Source: Campylobacter sp. CNRCH_2014_0184h | GTDB taxonomy: Bacteria > Campylobacterota > Campylobacteria > Campylobacterales > Campylobacteraceae | Direction of reading: 5' to 3' | Assembly (NCBI RefSeq): GCF_025772985.1 | Contig: NZ_JAKMTB010000004.1 | Coordinates: 62,001-126,000, forward strand | DNA length: 64,000 nt | Shown: one piece after another, positions 6,728 through 14,670 of the stretch | Layout: every line of letters starts with the position of its first letter | How positions within the stretch are numbered: the stretch's first letter is position 1 | Position numbers and translations under genes: made by a program | Notes under the pieces: generated by a model | The model's database searches: none | What the model was told of the DNA's origin: nothing | What the model saw: the letters and a program-made list of their open reading frames with translations, nothing else

Positions 6728-7830
6728 TGTTGCAATACTTGCTTATCATCTAATCTTTGCTTTTGTATTAAAATTCCTTTTAAAATGCTAAAAGTATCCA
6801 TGCCTAAGATGAGATTTCTTAACTTCTTAGTTTGCTCTAGCGATGAGGCTTTTTCATGTACAGCTGTGTTTCTTATGTCTTGTAAGGTATTCATGTGCTT
6901 GCAAAGCTCATAAATGATAAAATTTTTACATTTTATTTCAAGTAAGTCTTGAATTTGTTTATTGATAAGTAAAAACTTCATCGTGCCTATATTTGGTTTA
7001 TGTTTAAAAAAATCACTTAATGTATAAGCATTTTGTTGTACGCTATAGCTTATATTTTTTATGCTTTCATCTTTTTGGCAAAGTTGCAAAAATACTTTTT
7101 TACAAAAATCATAAATTTCATATTCTAAGGTTTTAGAGTATTTAACGATGATAGAGGTAAAATCATACAAAGGATCTTGTTTGTTTTCATCAAATTCCAT
7201 TTCAGCGTATATTATATTGCTAATGCTATCAGGATGTAAAAGGTGAAAAAGCTCATTTCCAAAGATGTATTTTTTATAAATATCTTGAATTTTTAGATAC
7301 TCTTGACTTTTATAAACGTTTAAATAACACTTTGTTTCATCTAAAAAATAATCAATCTCATTTTTTTGTTTGATGATTAAAGGATATATATAAGAATTTC
7401 CATAAATAGCATAAGAATTATTTTTATAATTTGGTGTGGTAAAATTTGATAGATAATGATTTTTAACAGTTGTAAAATCTTCACGAACTAATTCTCTTAA
7501 ATCTTCTATGATAAAATATTGCTCGATGTTAAAATTCTTTTCTTTATAATAACTTGGCAATAAATTCTCATCATCTAAACTTTTACTTACCTTTATGACC
7601 TTTGCTACAAATAAATTCGCATAATCACTTAAAAAAAGTTGTAAAGGACTATCTTTACTAGTGCTAGTATAAATTTCATCTAAGTCTTTTTCAAAAGAAT
7701 TGTTTTGATCGTTGATTTTTGATTTTACTTTGGCAAAAGCAACTTGGCCTTTATCAAGTAGAATTTGTAAATGCTCTTTGATGACATTATCTTGATAGTA
7801 AGGATTATAAAGGATTAAAAGATTGTTCAT
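6658..7830 (-). CDS. conserved hypothetical protein, 390 aa
   Basis: Soluble, Lys/Asn/Leu-rich protein with no signal peptide or clear catalytic motif. From memory, a hypothetical gene (Cj0243c) occupies the same divergent place beside rpmI in C. jejuni, so this is probably its counterpart. The last 30 or so residues are translated from the antisense of the 6440-6727 gene and read through a strong inverted repeat, so the natural C-terminus may have been replaced when the flanking DNA changed. The ribosome binding site (AAGGAAA) and first 94 codons are duplicated exactly upstream. Function is unknown. Confidence 0.65.
   Translation of the reverse strand: MNNLLILYNPYYQDNVIKEHLQILLDKGQVAFAKVKSKINDQNNSFEKDLDEIYTSTSKDSPLQLFLSDYANLFVAKVIKVSKSLDDENLLPSYYKEKNFNIEQYFIIEDLRELVREDFTTVKNHYLSNFTTPNYKNNSYAIYGNSYIYPLIIKQKNEIDYFLDETKCYLNVYKSQEYLKIQDIYKKYIFGNELFHLLHPDSISNIIYAEMEFDENKQDPLYDFTSIIVKYSKTLEYEIYDFCKKVFLQLCQKDESIKNISYSVQQNAYTLSDFFKHKPNIGTMKFLLINKQIQDLLEIKCKNFIIYELCKHMNTLQDIRNTAVHEKASSLEQTKKLRNLILGMDTFSILKGILIQKQRLDDKQVLQHHNTCLSRSADTTNPTKPHAHKP
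6709..6748. terminator. perfect 16-bp inverted repeat, terminator-like
   Basis: Arms at 6709-6724 and 6733-6748 pair perfectly around an 8-base loop. The stop codon of the 6440 gene lies in the loop, and the last codons of the convergent 6658-7830 gene pass through it. There is no long T run on either strand, so termination efficiency is uncertain. It could also mark a rearrangement boundary. Confidence 0.5.
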
Positions 7831-7963
7831 GGTTTTCCTTGAAAATGTTTGATTTTGATATTTTACTTAATTTTAAAGAAAAATTCTTAAGAAATGAATT
7901 TAATTTTTCTAAAGCATAGTTGTAGTAAAATGATAGCTTTCTTTTATGAAAAAATTGATCCAA
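7546..7963. repeat. 418-bp tandem duplication, unit 1
   Basis: Unit 1 is followed immediately by an apparently identical unit at 7964-8381. It spans the first 95 codons of the hypothetical gene and the divergent promoter region shared with rpmI. The direct junction with no intervening sequence points to a recent tandem duplication, or to an assembly artefact. Confidence 0.9.
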
Positions 7964-8248
7964 ATAATAACTTGGCAATAAATTCTCATCATCTAAACTT
8001 TTACTTACCTTTATGACCTTTGCTACAAATAAATTCGCATAATCACTTAAAAAAAGTTGTAAAGGACTATCTTTACTAGTGCTAGTATAAATTTCATCTA
8101 AGTCTTTTTCAAAAGAATTGTTTTGATCGTTGATTTTTGATTTTACTTTGGCAAAAGCAACTTGGCCTTTATCAAGTAGAATTTGTAAATGCTCTTTGAT
8201 GACATTATCTTGATAGTAAGGATTATAAAGGATTAAAAGATTGTTCAT
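7805..8248 (-). pseudogene. truncated duplicate of the 390-aa hypothetical gene
   Basis: Residues 1-94 equal the N-terminus of the 6658-7830 protein. The frame then crosses the duplication junction and reads antisense through the copied rpmI leader, giving a 53-residue tail without homology, until a stop at 7805. It keeps the original ribosome binding site and probably the original promoter, so a 147-residue fragment could be made. It is best regarded as a by-product of the 418-bp duplication. Confidence 0.75.
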
Positions 8249-8381
8249 GGTTTTCCTTGAAAATGTTTGATTTTGATATTTTACTTAATTTTAAAGAAAA
8301 ATTCTTAAGAAATGAATTTAATTTTTCTAAAGCATAGTTGTAGTAAAATGATAGCTTTCTTTTATGAAAAAATTGATCCAA
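7964..8381. repeat. 418-bp tandem duplication, unit 2
   Basis: Second unit of the duplication that begins at 7546. Its end lies ten bases before the rpmI start codon, so this copy supplies the working promoter and leader of rpmI. Unit 1 carries a second, orphan copy of that promoter pointing into the duplicate. Confidence 0.9.
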
Positions 8382-8390
8382 AGGATACAC

Positions 8391-8582
8391 ATGCCAAAAA
8401 TGAAAAGCGTTAAAAGTGCTGTTAAACGCTTCAAAGTAGGTAAAAATAAAATCAAAAGAGGCGCTGCTTATAGAAGCCACATTTTGACTAAAAAACCTGC
8501 TAAAAGAATGCGTGATCTTCGCACTTCTAAGTATGTTCACTCAACCAATGTTAAAGCGGTTGAAAAAATGTTAGGAATTTAA
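8391..8582 (+). CDS. rpmI: 50S ribosomal protein L35
   Basis: The protein of 63 residues begins [14 protein letters not shown], the standard L35 N-terminus, and is rich in Lys and Arg throughout. It binds 23S rRNA in the large subunit. The ATG at 8391 follows AAAGGATA by a normal distance; the in-frame upstream ATG at 8364 lies in the duplicated leader and lacks a good binding site, so it was not used. It pairs with rplT 98 bases downstream, the usual order. Its promoter must lie in the duplicated sequence just upstream. Confidence 0.95.
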   Translation: MPKMKSVKSAVKRFKVGKNKIKRGAAYRSHILTKKPAKRMRDLRTSKYVHSTNVKAVEKMLGI

Positions 8583-8680
8583 GCTCGCTTAAATTTAGTT
8601 TTTGACGAAAGTCATTCAAACTCCCCTTATTTTAAAGGGCAAGATTCGTTTAACGAACGCCAATTTGTGAAAGGATAAAT

Positions 8681-9034
8681 ATGGCAAGAGTAAAAACAGG
8701 TGTTGTAAGACGCCGCAGACATAAAAAAGTTTTAAAACTTGCGCGTGGTTTTTATAGTGGTCGCCGCAAACACTTTAGAAAAGCTAAAGAACAATTAGAA
8801 AGAAGTTTGGTTTATGCGTATCGTGATAGACGCCGCAAAAAACGTGATTTCCGTCGTCTTTGGATAGTGCGTATCAATGCAGCTTGCAGACTAAATGATA
8901 TTAGTTATTCAAGATTTATAAATGGTCTTAAAAAAGCAGGCATTGAGCTTGATAGAAAAATTTTAGCTGATTTAGCGATGAACGACGCAGCTGCTTTTGC
9001 TAAAATCGCAGATGCTGCTAAAAAAGCACTTTAA
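8681..9034 (+). CDS. rplT: 50S ribosomal protein L20
   Basis: The protein of 117 residues begins [19 protein letters not shown] and has the long basic N-terminal helix and compact C-terminal domain of L20, an early assembly protein on 23S rRNA. GAAAGGATA precedes the ATG. In other bacteria L20 represses the rpmI-rplT mRNA. The 98-base gap after rpmI contains a short hairpin (CCCTT/AAGGG arms), but I cannot show it is an L20 site. Its 3' end overlaps the following ligase gene by 23 bases. Confidence 0.97.
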   Translation: MARVKTGVVRRRRHKKVLKLARGFYSGRRKHFRKAKEQLERSLVYAYRDRRRKKRDFRRLWIVRINAACRLNDISYSRFINGLKKAGIELDRKILADLAMNDAAAFAKIADAAKKAL

Positions 9035-9920
9035 TCTTACTGCAAGGCTTTTTATAAGCCTTGTTTTTCTCTTTACTCTCTTTTTAAATTCTCTTTTTGC
9101 TAAAGATATTTTGCTTTTTAAAGTTTATGATGAAAAAGCATTTAAAGATGTAAATTTAAGCCATTATCTCATGAGCGAAAAACTCGATGGCGTAAGAGGA
9201 CTTTGGAGTGGTAAGTCTATGCAAACAAGAGCAGGAAATGCTATAAAACTCCCTTCATTTTTCACAAAAAACTTTCCTAAATTTGAGCTAGATGGAGAGC
9301 TTTGGATAAAAAGAGCTTCTTTTGAAGAAATTTCATCTTTAATACGCCAAGAAAACCCTGATGAAAAACTTTGGCAAAAAGTAAGTTATAATGTCTTTGA
9401 TGTGCCAAATGCTTGCGAGGAATTTAAGCTTGATCCTTGTACTTTAGAAGCAAGATTAGAAGTTTTAAAAAAGTATTTAGCTAAAAATCCAAATGATTTT
9501 ATAAAAATCATCCCACAAATTCGCATTAAAGATAAAAATCATTTAAAGCAGTTTTACCAAGATATCATTTCGCATAAAGGCGAGGGCGTGATCATAAGAT
9601 TAAACAACGCACCTTATGAAAAGAAAAGATCAAACAATGCTTTTAAACTAAAACCTTTTGATGATACAGAATGTGTTGTAAAAAAGCATTTTAAAGGTAA
9701 GGGAAAATTTGAAGGCAAAATGGGATCTTTGCTTTGTGAAGCAGTGATTGAGGGTAAAAAAGTAAGTTTTAAGATAGGCTCGGGCTTTAAAGAAAGCGAT
9801 CGCTTAAATCCTCCGCCAGTTGGTGCTATCATTACTTTTAAATACAACGGCTTAACCAAAAATGGCAAGCCAAAATTTGCCAGTTTTTTAAGAGTGCATG
9901 AAAATAGCGTTTTAAAGTAA
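9012..9920 (+). CDS. ATP-dependent DNA ligase with signal peptide
   Basis: The protein has about 302 residues from the ATG at 9012; an in-frame TTG at 8997 would add five. Residues 1-31 form a signal peptide (basic start, [12 protein letters not shown] core, small residues before KD), so the mature enzyme is probably periplasmic. The nucleotidyltransferase domain has motif I KLDG at 57-60 with the adenylated Lys, then ELWI, GEGVIIR and FKLKP motifs, followed by an OB-fold-like C-terminus. Similar minimal exported ligases occur in Campylobacter and Haemophilus. The start lies inside rplT, so translation may be coupled to it. The physiological role is unproven. Confidence 0.88.
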   Translation: MLLKKHFNLTARLFISLVFLFTLFLNSLFAKDILLFKVYDEKAFKDVNLSHYLMSEKLDGVRGLWSGKSMQTRAGNAIKLPSFFTKNFPKFELDGELWIKRASFEEISSLIRQENPDEKLWQKVSYNVFDVPNACEEFKLDPCTLEARLEVLKKYLAKNPNDFIKIIPQIRIKDKNHLKQFYQDIISHKGEGVIIRLNNAPYEKKRSNNAFKLKPFDDTECVVKKHFKGKGKFEGKMGSLLCEAVIEGKKVSFKIGSGFKESDRLNPPPVGAIITFKYNGLTKNGKPKFASFLRVHENSVLK

Positions 9921-9929
9921 AAGTAAATT

Positions 9930-10739
9930 TCAACTTCTCTTTAAAAAAGCACTAAAACAAAGATAAAACACAAAAGCTATACAAGCGCTAGCTATAATGC
10001 ATGCTCCACTTGCAAGATTATAATAAAAACTCACAAAAAGTCCTATCACACAAAAACTTATACTCAAAAGCGCAGAGATGATCATCATTTGACCAAGCTT
10101 TTTAGAAAAGCTCTCGGCGATAAATGCAGGTATGCTAAGTAAAGCTATCACAAGTATAAGTCCTACTACTTTGATACTTATAACGATACAAAAAGCCATC
10201 ATTGCGATTAAAAGATAATGAAAAAGATTGGTTTTAACCCCTCTTAAGCTTGCAAATTCTTTATCAAAGCTTAGAATTTCAAATTGACGATAAAAAAGCA
10301 ATACTAAAATGATAAAAATCACATCAATCACTGCAAATAAAATTATATCTTGCGTAGGTACAGACAAAATACTACCAAACAAATACCCCATTAAATCACC
10401 ATTATACCCAGGGGTTAAGTCTATGAGTATGATACCAACAGCCATTCCAAAAGCCCATATAACACCGACTATATTGTCACTTCTAAAAGGATATTTTTGT
10501 ACTAAAAACGCTACAAGTAAGGCTAAAAAAAGCGTAAATAAACTCGTACTAACAAGTACTGGCAAACCAAAATAAAATGCTATGCCTATACCCCCAAAAG
10601 CCCCATGCGTAATGCCTCCTGCCATAGAACTTAAGCGGTTGATCATGATCAAAGTTCCCATAATCCCACAAGCAATGCTAGTTAAAAATGCAGCCAAAAA
10701 AGCATTTTGTATAAAAGAGCTAGATAAAAGTTCAAGCAT
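9930..10739 (-). CDS. znuB: zinc ABC transporter permease
   Basis: Polytopic inner-membrane protein of 269 residues in the ABC-3 permease family, with about eight hydrophobic segments and the Gly-rich GGITHGAFGGIGIAF region near residue 40 that contacts the ATPase. With the next two genes it forms a high-affinity metal importer; the His-rich binding protein suggests zinc. The ATG at 10739 gives the usual MLELLSS start and overlaps the ATPase gene by 8 bases. An in-frame start at 10787 lies inside that gene and was rejected. From memory the order matches Cj0141c-Cj0143c of C. jejuni. Confidence 0.88.
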   Translation of the reverse strand: MLELLSSSFIQNAFLAAFLTSIACGIMGTLIMINRLSSMAGGITHGAFGGIGIAFYFGLPVLVSTSLFTLFLALLVAFLVQKYPFRSDNIVGVIWAFGMAVGIILIDLTPGYNGDLMGYLFGSILSVPTQDIILFAVIDVIFIILVLLFYRQFEILSFDKEFASLRGVKTNLFHYLLIAMMAFCIVISIKVVGLILVIALLSIPAFIAESFSKKLGQMMIISALLSISFCVIGLFVSFYYNLASGACIIASACIAFVFYLCFSAFLKRS

Positions 10740-11481
10740 GGTTTTTTCCTTCACAGCAACACTGCTCCAAGCTAAGCTCCACATCACAAAAATGCGTGTG
10801 ATTTTGGCTTAAATGCGCTAGTAAATGCGCCTTTTTTTCAGGGGTGTTTTCATGTAAGAATAATTCTTTGTTTAAATATGCGATTTTATTTGCATAAGCT
10901 AAGCTTACATTTAAATCATGGCATATTACTATCACGCCAACCCCACTTTCGTGTAATTTTTTCAAAAGCTCAAAAATCTGCACCGAGCCTTTGGTATCTA
11001 TACTTGCAGTAGGCTCATCAAGGATTAAAAGTTTACATTCACTTGCTAGAGCTCTTGCGATGTAAACTCTTTGTCTTTGACCTCCGCTTAGTTCGTTGAT
11101 TTTTTTATCCCAAAAATTTTTCATACCTACTTTTTCTAAGGCTAGCAAGGCTTGCTCTTGATCTTTTTTGGTATAAAAACCAAAGAATTTTTTATCCACC
11201 CTTCCCATCATCACCACTTCTAGCACGCGTACTGGAAAGTTTGGATTAGCTAAAGTATTTTGTGGGACATAACCTATATCTTTTAAACTTAAGTTTTCAA
11301 AGTTTATATTTTTATGACTATTTAGTAAGCCTAGTATGAGTTTTAAAAGTGTAGATTTACCCCCGCCATTTGGCCCTACTATGGCTAAAAAGTCTTTGCT
11401 TTCATAGTTTAGGTTGATATTTTTTAAAACCTCATCTTGGTTATATGAAAAATTTAAATTTTTAATATTGATTTTTATCAT
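10732..11481 (-). CDS. znuC: zinc ABC transporter ATP-binding protein
   Basis: The ATPase has 249 residues with Walker A GPNGGGKST near residue 37, Q-loop in GYVPQ, signature LSGGQRQRV, Walker B LLILDEPT and the switch His in VICHDL. It energises the permease encoded downstream. The C-terminus contains scattered His and Cys residues (CCCEG near the end) that may sense or bind metal. It overlaps the binding-protein gene by 4 bases and the permease gene by 8, so the three genes are one operon. Confidence 0.92.
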   Translation of the reverse strand: MIKINIKNLNFSYNQDEVLKNINLNYESKDFLAIVGPNGGGKSTLLKLILGLLNSHKNINFENLSLKDIGYVPQNTLANPNFPVRVLEVVMMGRVDKKFFGFYTKKDQEQALLALEKVGMKNFWDKKINELSGGQRQRVYIARALASECKLLILDEPTASIDTKGSVQIFELLKKLHESGVGVIVICHDLNVSLAYANKIAYLNKELFLHENTPEKKAHLLAHLSQNHTHFCDVELSLEQCCCEGKNHA

Positions 11482-12314
11482 TGTAAAACGCTTGCTATAT
11501 TTTTTGCATCTTTTAAAAGCTCATTTTTATAATCACTTGGCAAATGATCAAGTTCTATGATTTTAAGATTATAATTACTCGCCATAGCTTCAATAGTATT
11601 GTTATTAGCTCCTTTAGGTACAAAAATAGCTTTTATTTGCTCTTTTTGTATGAGTTTTGCAAGCTTGGCTAAGTCTTTTGGCTTAGGTTCTTTGCCTTCT
11701 ATTTCTACAGGAATTTGACTTAGATGATATCTTTTGGCAAAATACCCCCAAGATGGATGATAGACTAGAAAATGCTTGTTTTTTACATTTTTAAATAAAG
11801 CTTGTATTTGTAAATTTAATGTATCCATTTCTTTTAAGAAATTTTCTAAATTTTGCTCATAAAATGCTTTATTTTGTGGGTATTGTTCTATAAGTGCTAA
11901 AGTGATATTTTTAGCATGAGTTTTTGCTAAAAGTGGATCAAGCCATGTGTGAGGGTCATCTCCATGATGATGGTGTCCTTCGTGAGCATGCTCTTGCAAA
12001 GGTATAAAATCAATACCATTTTGAGTAGAGATGATTTTGGTATTTTTGAGATTATCTTTAAGTTTTAAAATCCAAATTTTTTCAAATTCTAAATTGGCTG
12101 TAAAGTAAATATCGCTTTTTTCAAGTTTTAAAATACCACTTGGTTTAAATTCGAAAGTATGCTCATTTGCATTAGGTGGTATGACTATATTAATATCTAA
12201 AGTATCTTTAGCAATTTGCTTTACAAAGTAAGCTTGTGGGGCTATACTAACACTTACCAAATCTTTGGCATATATACTTAAAAATGAAATCAAACACAAA
12301 AACAATACACGCAT
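11478..12314 (-). CDS. znuA: zinc-binding periplasmic protein
   Basis: The protein of about 278 residues has a signal peptide (MRVLFLCLISFLSIYA, cleavage before KD) and is a cluster 9 metal-binding lipoprotein-like family member. A His/Asp-rich loop at 109-122 and ligand candidates in NEHTF near 51, DPHTW near 121 and VYHPSWGYF near 180 identify a zinc chaperone for the ABC importer. The ATG at 12314 was chosen because it starts a clean signal peptide; an upstream ATG at 12335 would add seven residues. First gene of the operon, divergent from the methyltransferase gene, and a good candidate for Zur/Fur-type control, although I cannot point to a site. Confidence 0.9.
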   Translation of the reverse strand: MRVLFLCLISFLSIYAKDLVSVSIAPQAYFVKQIAKDTLDINIVIPPNANEHTFEFKPSGILKLEKSDIYFTANLEFEKIWILKLKDNLKNTKIISTQNGIDFIPLQEHAHEGHHHHGDDPHTWLDPLLAKTHAKNITLALIEQYPQNKAFYEQNLENFLKEMDTLNLQIQALFKNVKNKHFLVYHPSWGYFAKRYHLSQIPVEIEGKEPKPKDLAKLAKLIQKEQIKAIFVPKGANNNTIEAMASNYNLKIIELDHLPSDYKNELLKDAKNIASVLQ

Positions 12315-12374
12315 AATTTTCCTTTCTAAAAACAAAAAAATATTATACTATATTAGAAAAAATAAGGAGTGAAG

Positions 12375-13073
12375 ATGAATTTATGGAATAAAAAAGCAAA
12401 AAGCTATGCAAGGTATAATCCTAATTTAAACGAAATTCAAAAAGCTACTTTTGCAAAACTTGGGTCTTTGCAAGGCAAAAGCGTAGTAGATATAGGCTGT
12501 GGGAGTGGTGTTTGGACTTTGCATTTAGCACAAAAAGCAAAAAGTATTTTGGGTGTAGATAGCTCTAGTGCTATGCTTGAAATTTTACAAGAAGATGCAA
12601 AAACTCATGCTATATCAAATGTAAAAACTTTAAATTTGGATTTTGAAAACTTTTATAAAAACAATAACACGAAATTTGACTTAGCCTTTTTAAGTATGTC
12701 TCCTGCTTTGCAAAATGAAAAAGACTATAAAGCTTTTTTAAGCTTAGCTTCTAAAAAGGTGTATTTAGGCTGGGCAAGTAGGCGCAAAAGTAGCTTTTTA
12801 GATCCTATATTTGAGCATTTTAACACGCATTTTAAAGGTTTTTATGAAAGTGACTTACAAAGTTTTTTAAATGCGCAAAATATCCCTTATGAAAGTGAAG
12901 TTTTTAACGAAACTAGAGTAGTAAAAAGAGATAAAGAAAGTGCGATAGAAAATGCCTTGTGGCATTTGAGTATGAATGGTGTTAATGCAAATAAACAAGA
13001 GCTAGAAAGCTTTGTAAAAGATGAGGTAGAAGAGCTTATAGAAGCTAAGATAAAACTTTTAATTATTGATTAA
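12375..13073 (+). CDS. class I SAM-dependent methyltransferase
   Basis: The protein of 232 residues has a Rossmann methyltransferase fold: motif I VVDIGCGSGVWTLHLA near residue 37, an acidic residue at the end of strand 2 in LGVDSS, and motif IV-like FDLAFLSMSP. The substrate cannot be told. The ATG at 12375 follows AAGGAG by five bases; an in-frame GTG at 12369 overlaps that site and was rejected. It is divergent from znuA across a 60-base gap containing a TATACT-like box. Confidence 0.8.
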   Translation: MNLWNKKAKSYARYNPNLNEIQKATFAKLGSLQGKSVVDIGCGSGVWTLHLAQKAKSILGVDSSSAMLEILQEDAKTHAISNVKTLNLDFENFYKNNNTKFDLAFLSMSPALQNEKDYKAFLSLASKKVYLGWASRRKSSFLDPIFEHFNTHFKGFYESDLQSFLNAQNIPYESEVFNETRVVKRDKESAIENALWHLSMNGVNANKQELESFVKDEVEELIEAKIKLLIID

Positions 13074-13082
13074 ATTTCAAGG

Positions 13083-14075
13083 CTAAATAACCTTGAAATT
13101 TAAAGTTTTTCCTGCCATAAATGGCACTACATCGCCGTATTTTTGCACTACTTGCCATTCTTGTTTTTCTAAAGTGATGATTTTATCTTTTTCAAATTTA
13201 AGATTATGGATTTTACAAGCATTATCTGAAATAAATTTTTGTAAATTTGCTTCATTTGAGTGTTTTTCAAAAAGTTCAGCCAACACAGGTAAAATCACTG
13301 GCGCACTAAATACTCCAGCTGCGCACCCACAGCATTCTTTAGTGTGTAATGGATGAGGTGCGCTATCGCTTCCAAACATAGCCTTTTCATAACCGCTAAA
13401 AGCAAGCTCACATAAAGCATCTTTGTCTTCATAGCGTTTTGCAATAGGCTTGCAAAACAAATGCGGATCCATCTTGCCACCCACTACATCATCAAGCGTT
13501 ATCATCAAATGGTGTAAAGTGATAGTTGCGTATAAATTTTCATAATCTTTTAACAAATCACACAAAACTTTAGTGGTAATATGCTCCATTACGATTTTTA
13601 ATTTTGGAAAGTTTTTAGCTAATTTTTCATAGATTTTAGCAAAATTTGCTTCTCTATCCATTACAAAATCATTTGTTTCTCCATGCACAAGCAAAGGTAT
13701 GTTTAATTCACTCATAGCATTTAGCGTAGGTTTTAACTTTTCTATATCAAAGCTTGAAATTCCATTATCTGAGTTGGTAGTGATACCTGCAGGATAAAGC
13801 TTGATAGCAAAAAGCTCATCTTTAGCTTTTTCTAAAAATTTCTCATCATAGTCTTTAAAAAATAAAGTCATCAAAGGCGTAAAATCTTCATTTTTACATG
13901 CTTTTAAAATGCGTTCTTTGTAAGCTTTTAATGCGTTTGTTTCGGTAAGCGGGGTGATTAAATTTGGCATGATAACCCCTGCTTTAAAGTCTTTTGCGCT
14001 AAATGGAGCTACAAGTTCAAGCATGCTTTCATCGCGTAAATGTAAATGCATATCCAAAGGGTTTTTAAGTGTCAT
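13083..14075 (-). CDS. pyrC: dihydroorotase
   Basis: Class II dihydroorotase of 330 residues, which closes N-carbamoyl-aspartate to dihydroorotate in pyrimidine synthesis. The first metal-binding pair is MHLHLRD near residue 10. Further metal and substrate residues are in LVHGETND, MEHITT and FGSDSAPH. Length and motif order are normal. It starts 8 bases after the small HTH gene and probably belongs to the eptC-dgkA-HTH-pyrC unit, which from memory has the same order in C. jejuni (Cj0256-Cj0259). Confidence 0.95.
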   Translation of the reverse strand: MTLKNPLDMHLHLRDESMLELVAPFSAKDFKAGVIMPNLITPLTETNALKAYKERILKACKNEDFTPLMTLFFKDYDEKFLEKAKDELFAIKLYPAGITTNSDNGISSFDIEKLKPTLNAMSELNIPLLVHGETNDFVMDREANFAKIYEKLAKNFPKLKIVMEHITTKVLCDLLKDYENLYATITLHHLMITLDDVVGGKMDPHLFCKPIAKRYEDKDALCELAFSGYEKAMFGSDSAPHPLHTKECCGCAAGVFSAPVILPVLAELFEKHSNEANLQKFISDNACKIHNLKFEKDKIITLEKQEWQVVQKYGDVVPFMAGKTLNFKVI

Positions 14076-14083
14076 TTTATCTC

Positions 14084-14314
14084 CTATTTGAGCTTATATA
14101 AGCCGTTTTTGAGCTTTTCAAGCAAAGCTTTTTCTTCTAAAAATTTAAAAGTAGAAATGATGGTAGGTTTGCTGATGTTTAGTTGTTTAGAAAGTTCTTC
14201 TATGTTTGCAAAGACAAAGCCATCTTCATCAGCATGAAGGGCTAAAAATTCTAAAATTTCAAAGCGTTTTTTACCAAATATTTTTGCACATAGTATTTTT
14301 ACTTTATCATCCAT
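14084..14314 (-). CDS. winged-helix regulator, 76 aa
   Basis: Small DNA-binding protein. Residues 18-70 read as a winged helix: a helix around FEILEFLALHA, then IEELSKQLNISKPTI as helix-turn-helix, and a wing ending in GLYKLK. It overlaps dgkA by 16 bases and precedes pyrC by 8. The C. jejuni counterpart in this place (Cj0258) is described as a small ArsR-like regulator. It lacks the metal-binding Cys residues of classical ArsR. The regulated gene is unknown; autoregulation of this operon is one option. Confidence 0.75.
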   Translation of the reverse strand: MDDKVKILCAKIFGKKRFEILEFLALHADEDGFVFANIEELSKQLNISKPTIISTFKFLEEKALLEKLKNGLYKLK

Positions 14315-14670
14315 TCTCTAACCAAATCAAAAAGAATAAAACTCCAGATAATTATAGCTAAAACCACGCTAAAAAACACACCAGCGCTCGCACAATCTTT
14401 TGCTTTTTTAGCTAAGATGTGAAATTCGCTCGTGCAAAGATCCACGCAAGCTTCTATAGCAGAATTTAGCGCTTCTACAATTAAAATTAGTACCAAAACA
14501 AATACAAGCACAAAATGCTCTAAAAAACTCACAGGTAAAAATAAGCTTGCAAAAATCAAAGGTAAAATAATGGCAAATTCTATCCTAAAAGCCATTTCAT
14601 CTTGGAGTAAAAATTTAATTCCACTAAAGGCATAGCTTGCATTTTTAAATAAAGAATATTTTGGCTTCAT
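14299..14670 (-). CDS. dgkA: diacylglycerol kinase
   Basis: Integral membrane kinase of 123 residues with the DgkA signature EALNSAIEACVDL and KKAKDCASAGV near residues 68-98, and three hydrophobic helices. It phosphorylates diacylglycerol and so recycles lipid released when phosphoethanolamine is transferred from phosphatidylethanolamine. That fits its position directly after eptC: the eptC stop and dgkA start share one base. Confidence 0.93.
   Translation of the reverse strand: MKPKYSLFKNASYAFSGIKFLLQDEMAFRIEFAIILPLIFASLFLPVSFLEHFVLVFVLVLILIVEALNSAIEACVDLCTSEFHILAKKAKDCASAGVFFSVVLAIIIWSFILFDLVREWMIK

Noticed and set aside
1-8400. Prophage or transposon as carrier of the accessory operon
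   Set aside because: No integrase, transposase, phage structural gene or attachment repeat is visible in the window.
8223-8540. Minus-strand open frame of 105 codons across rpmI
   Set aside because: It is antisense to rpmI and shares its tail with the duplicated leader; it has no ribosome binding site.
10740-10787. Longer start for the znuB permease
   Set aside because: The extension lies within znuC and lacks homology; the ATG at 10739 gives the usual N-terminus.
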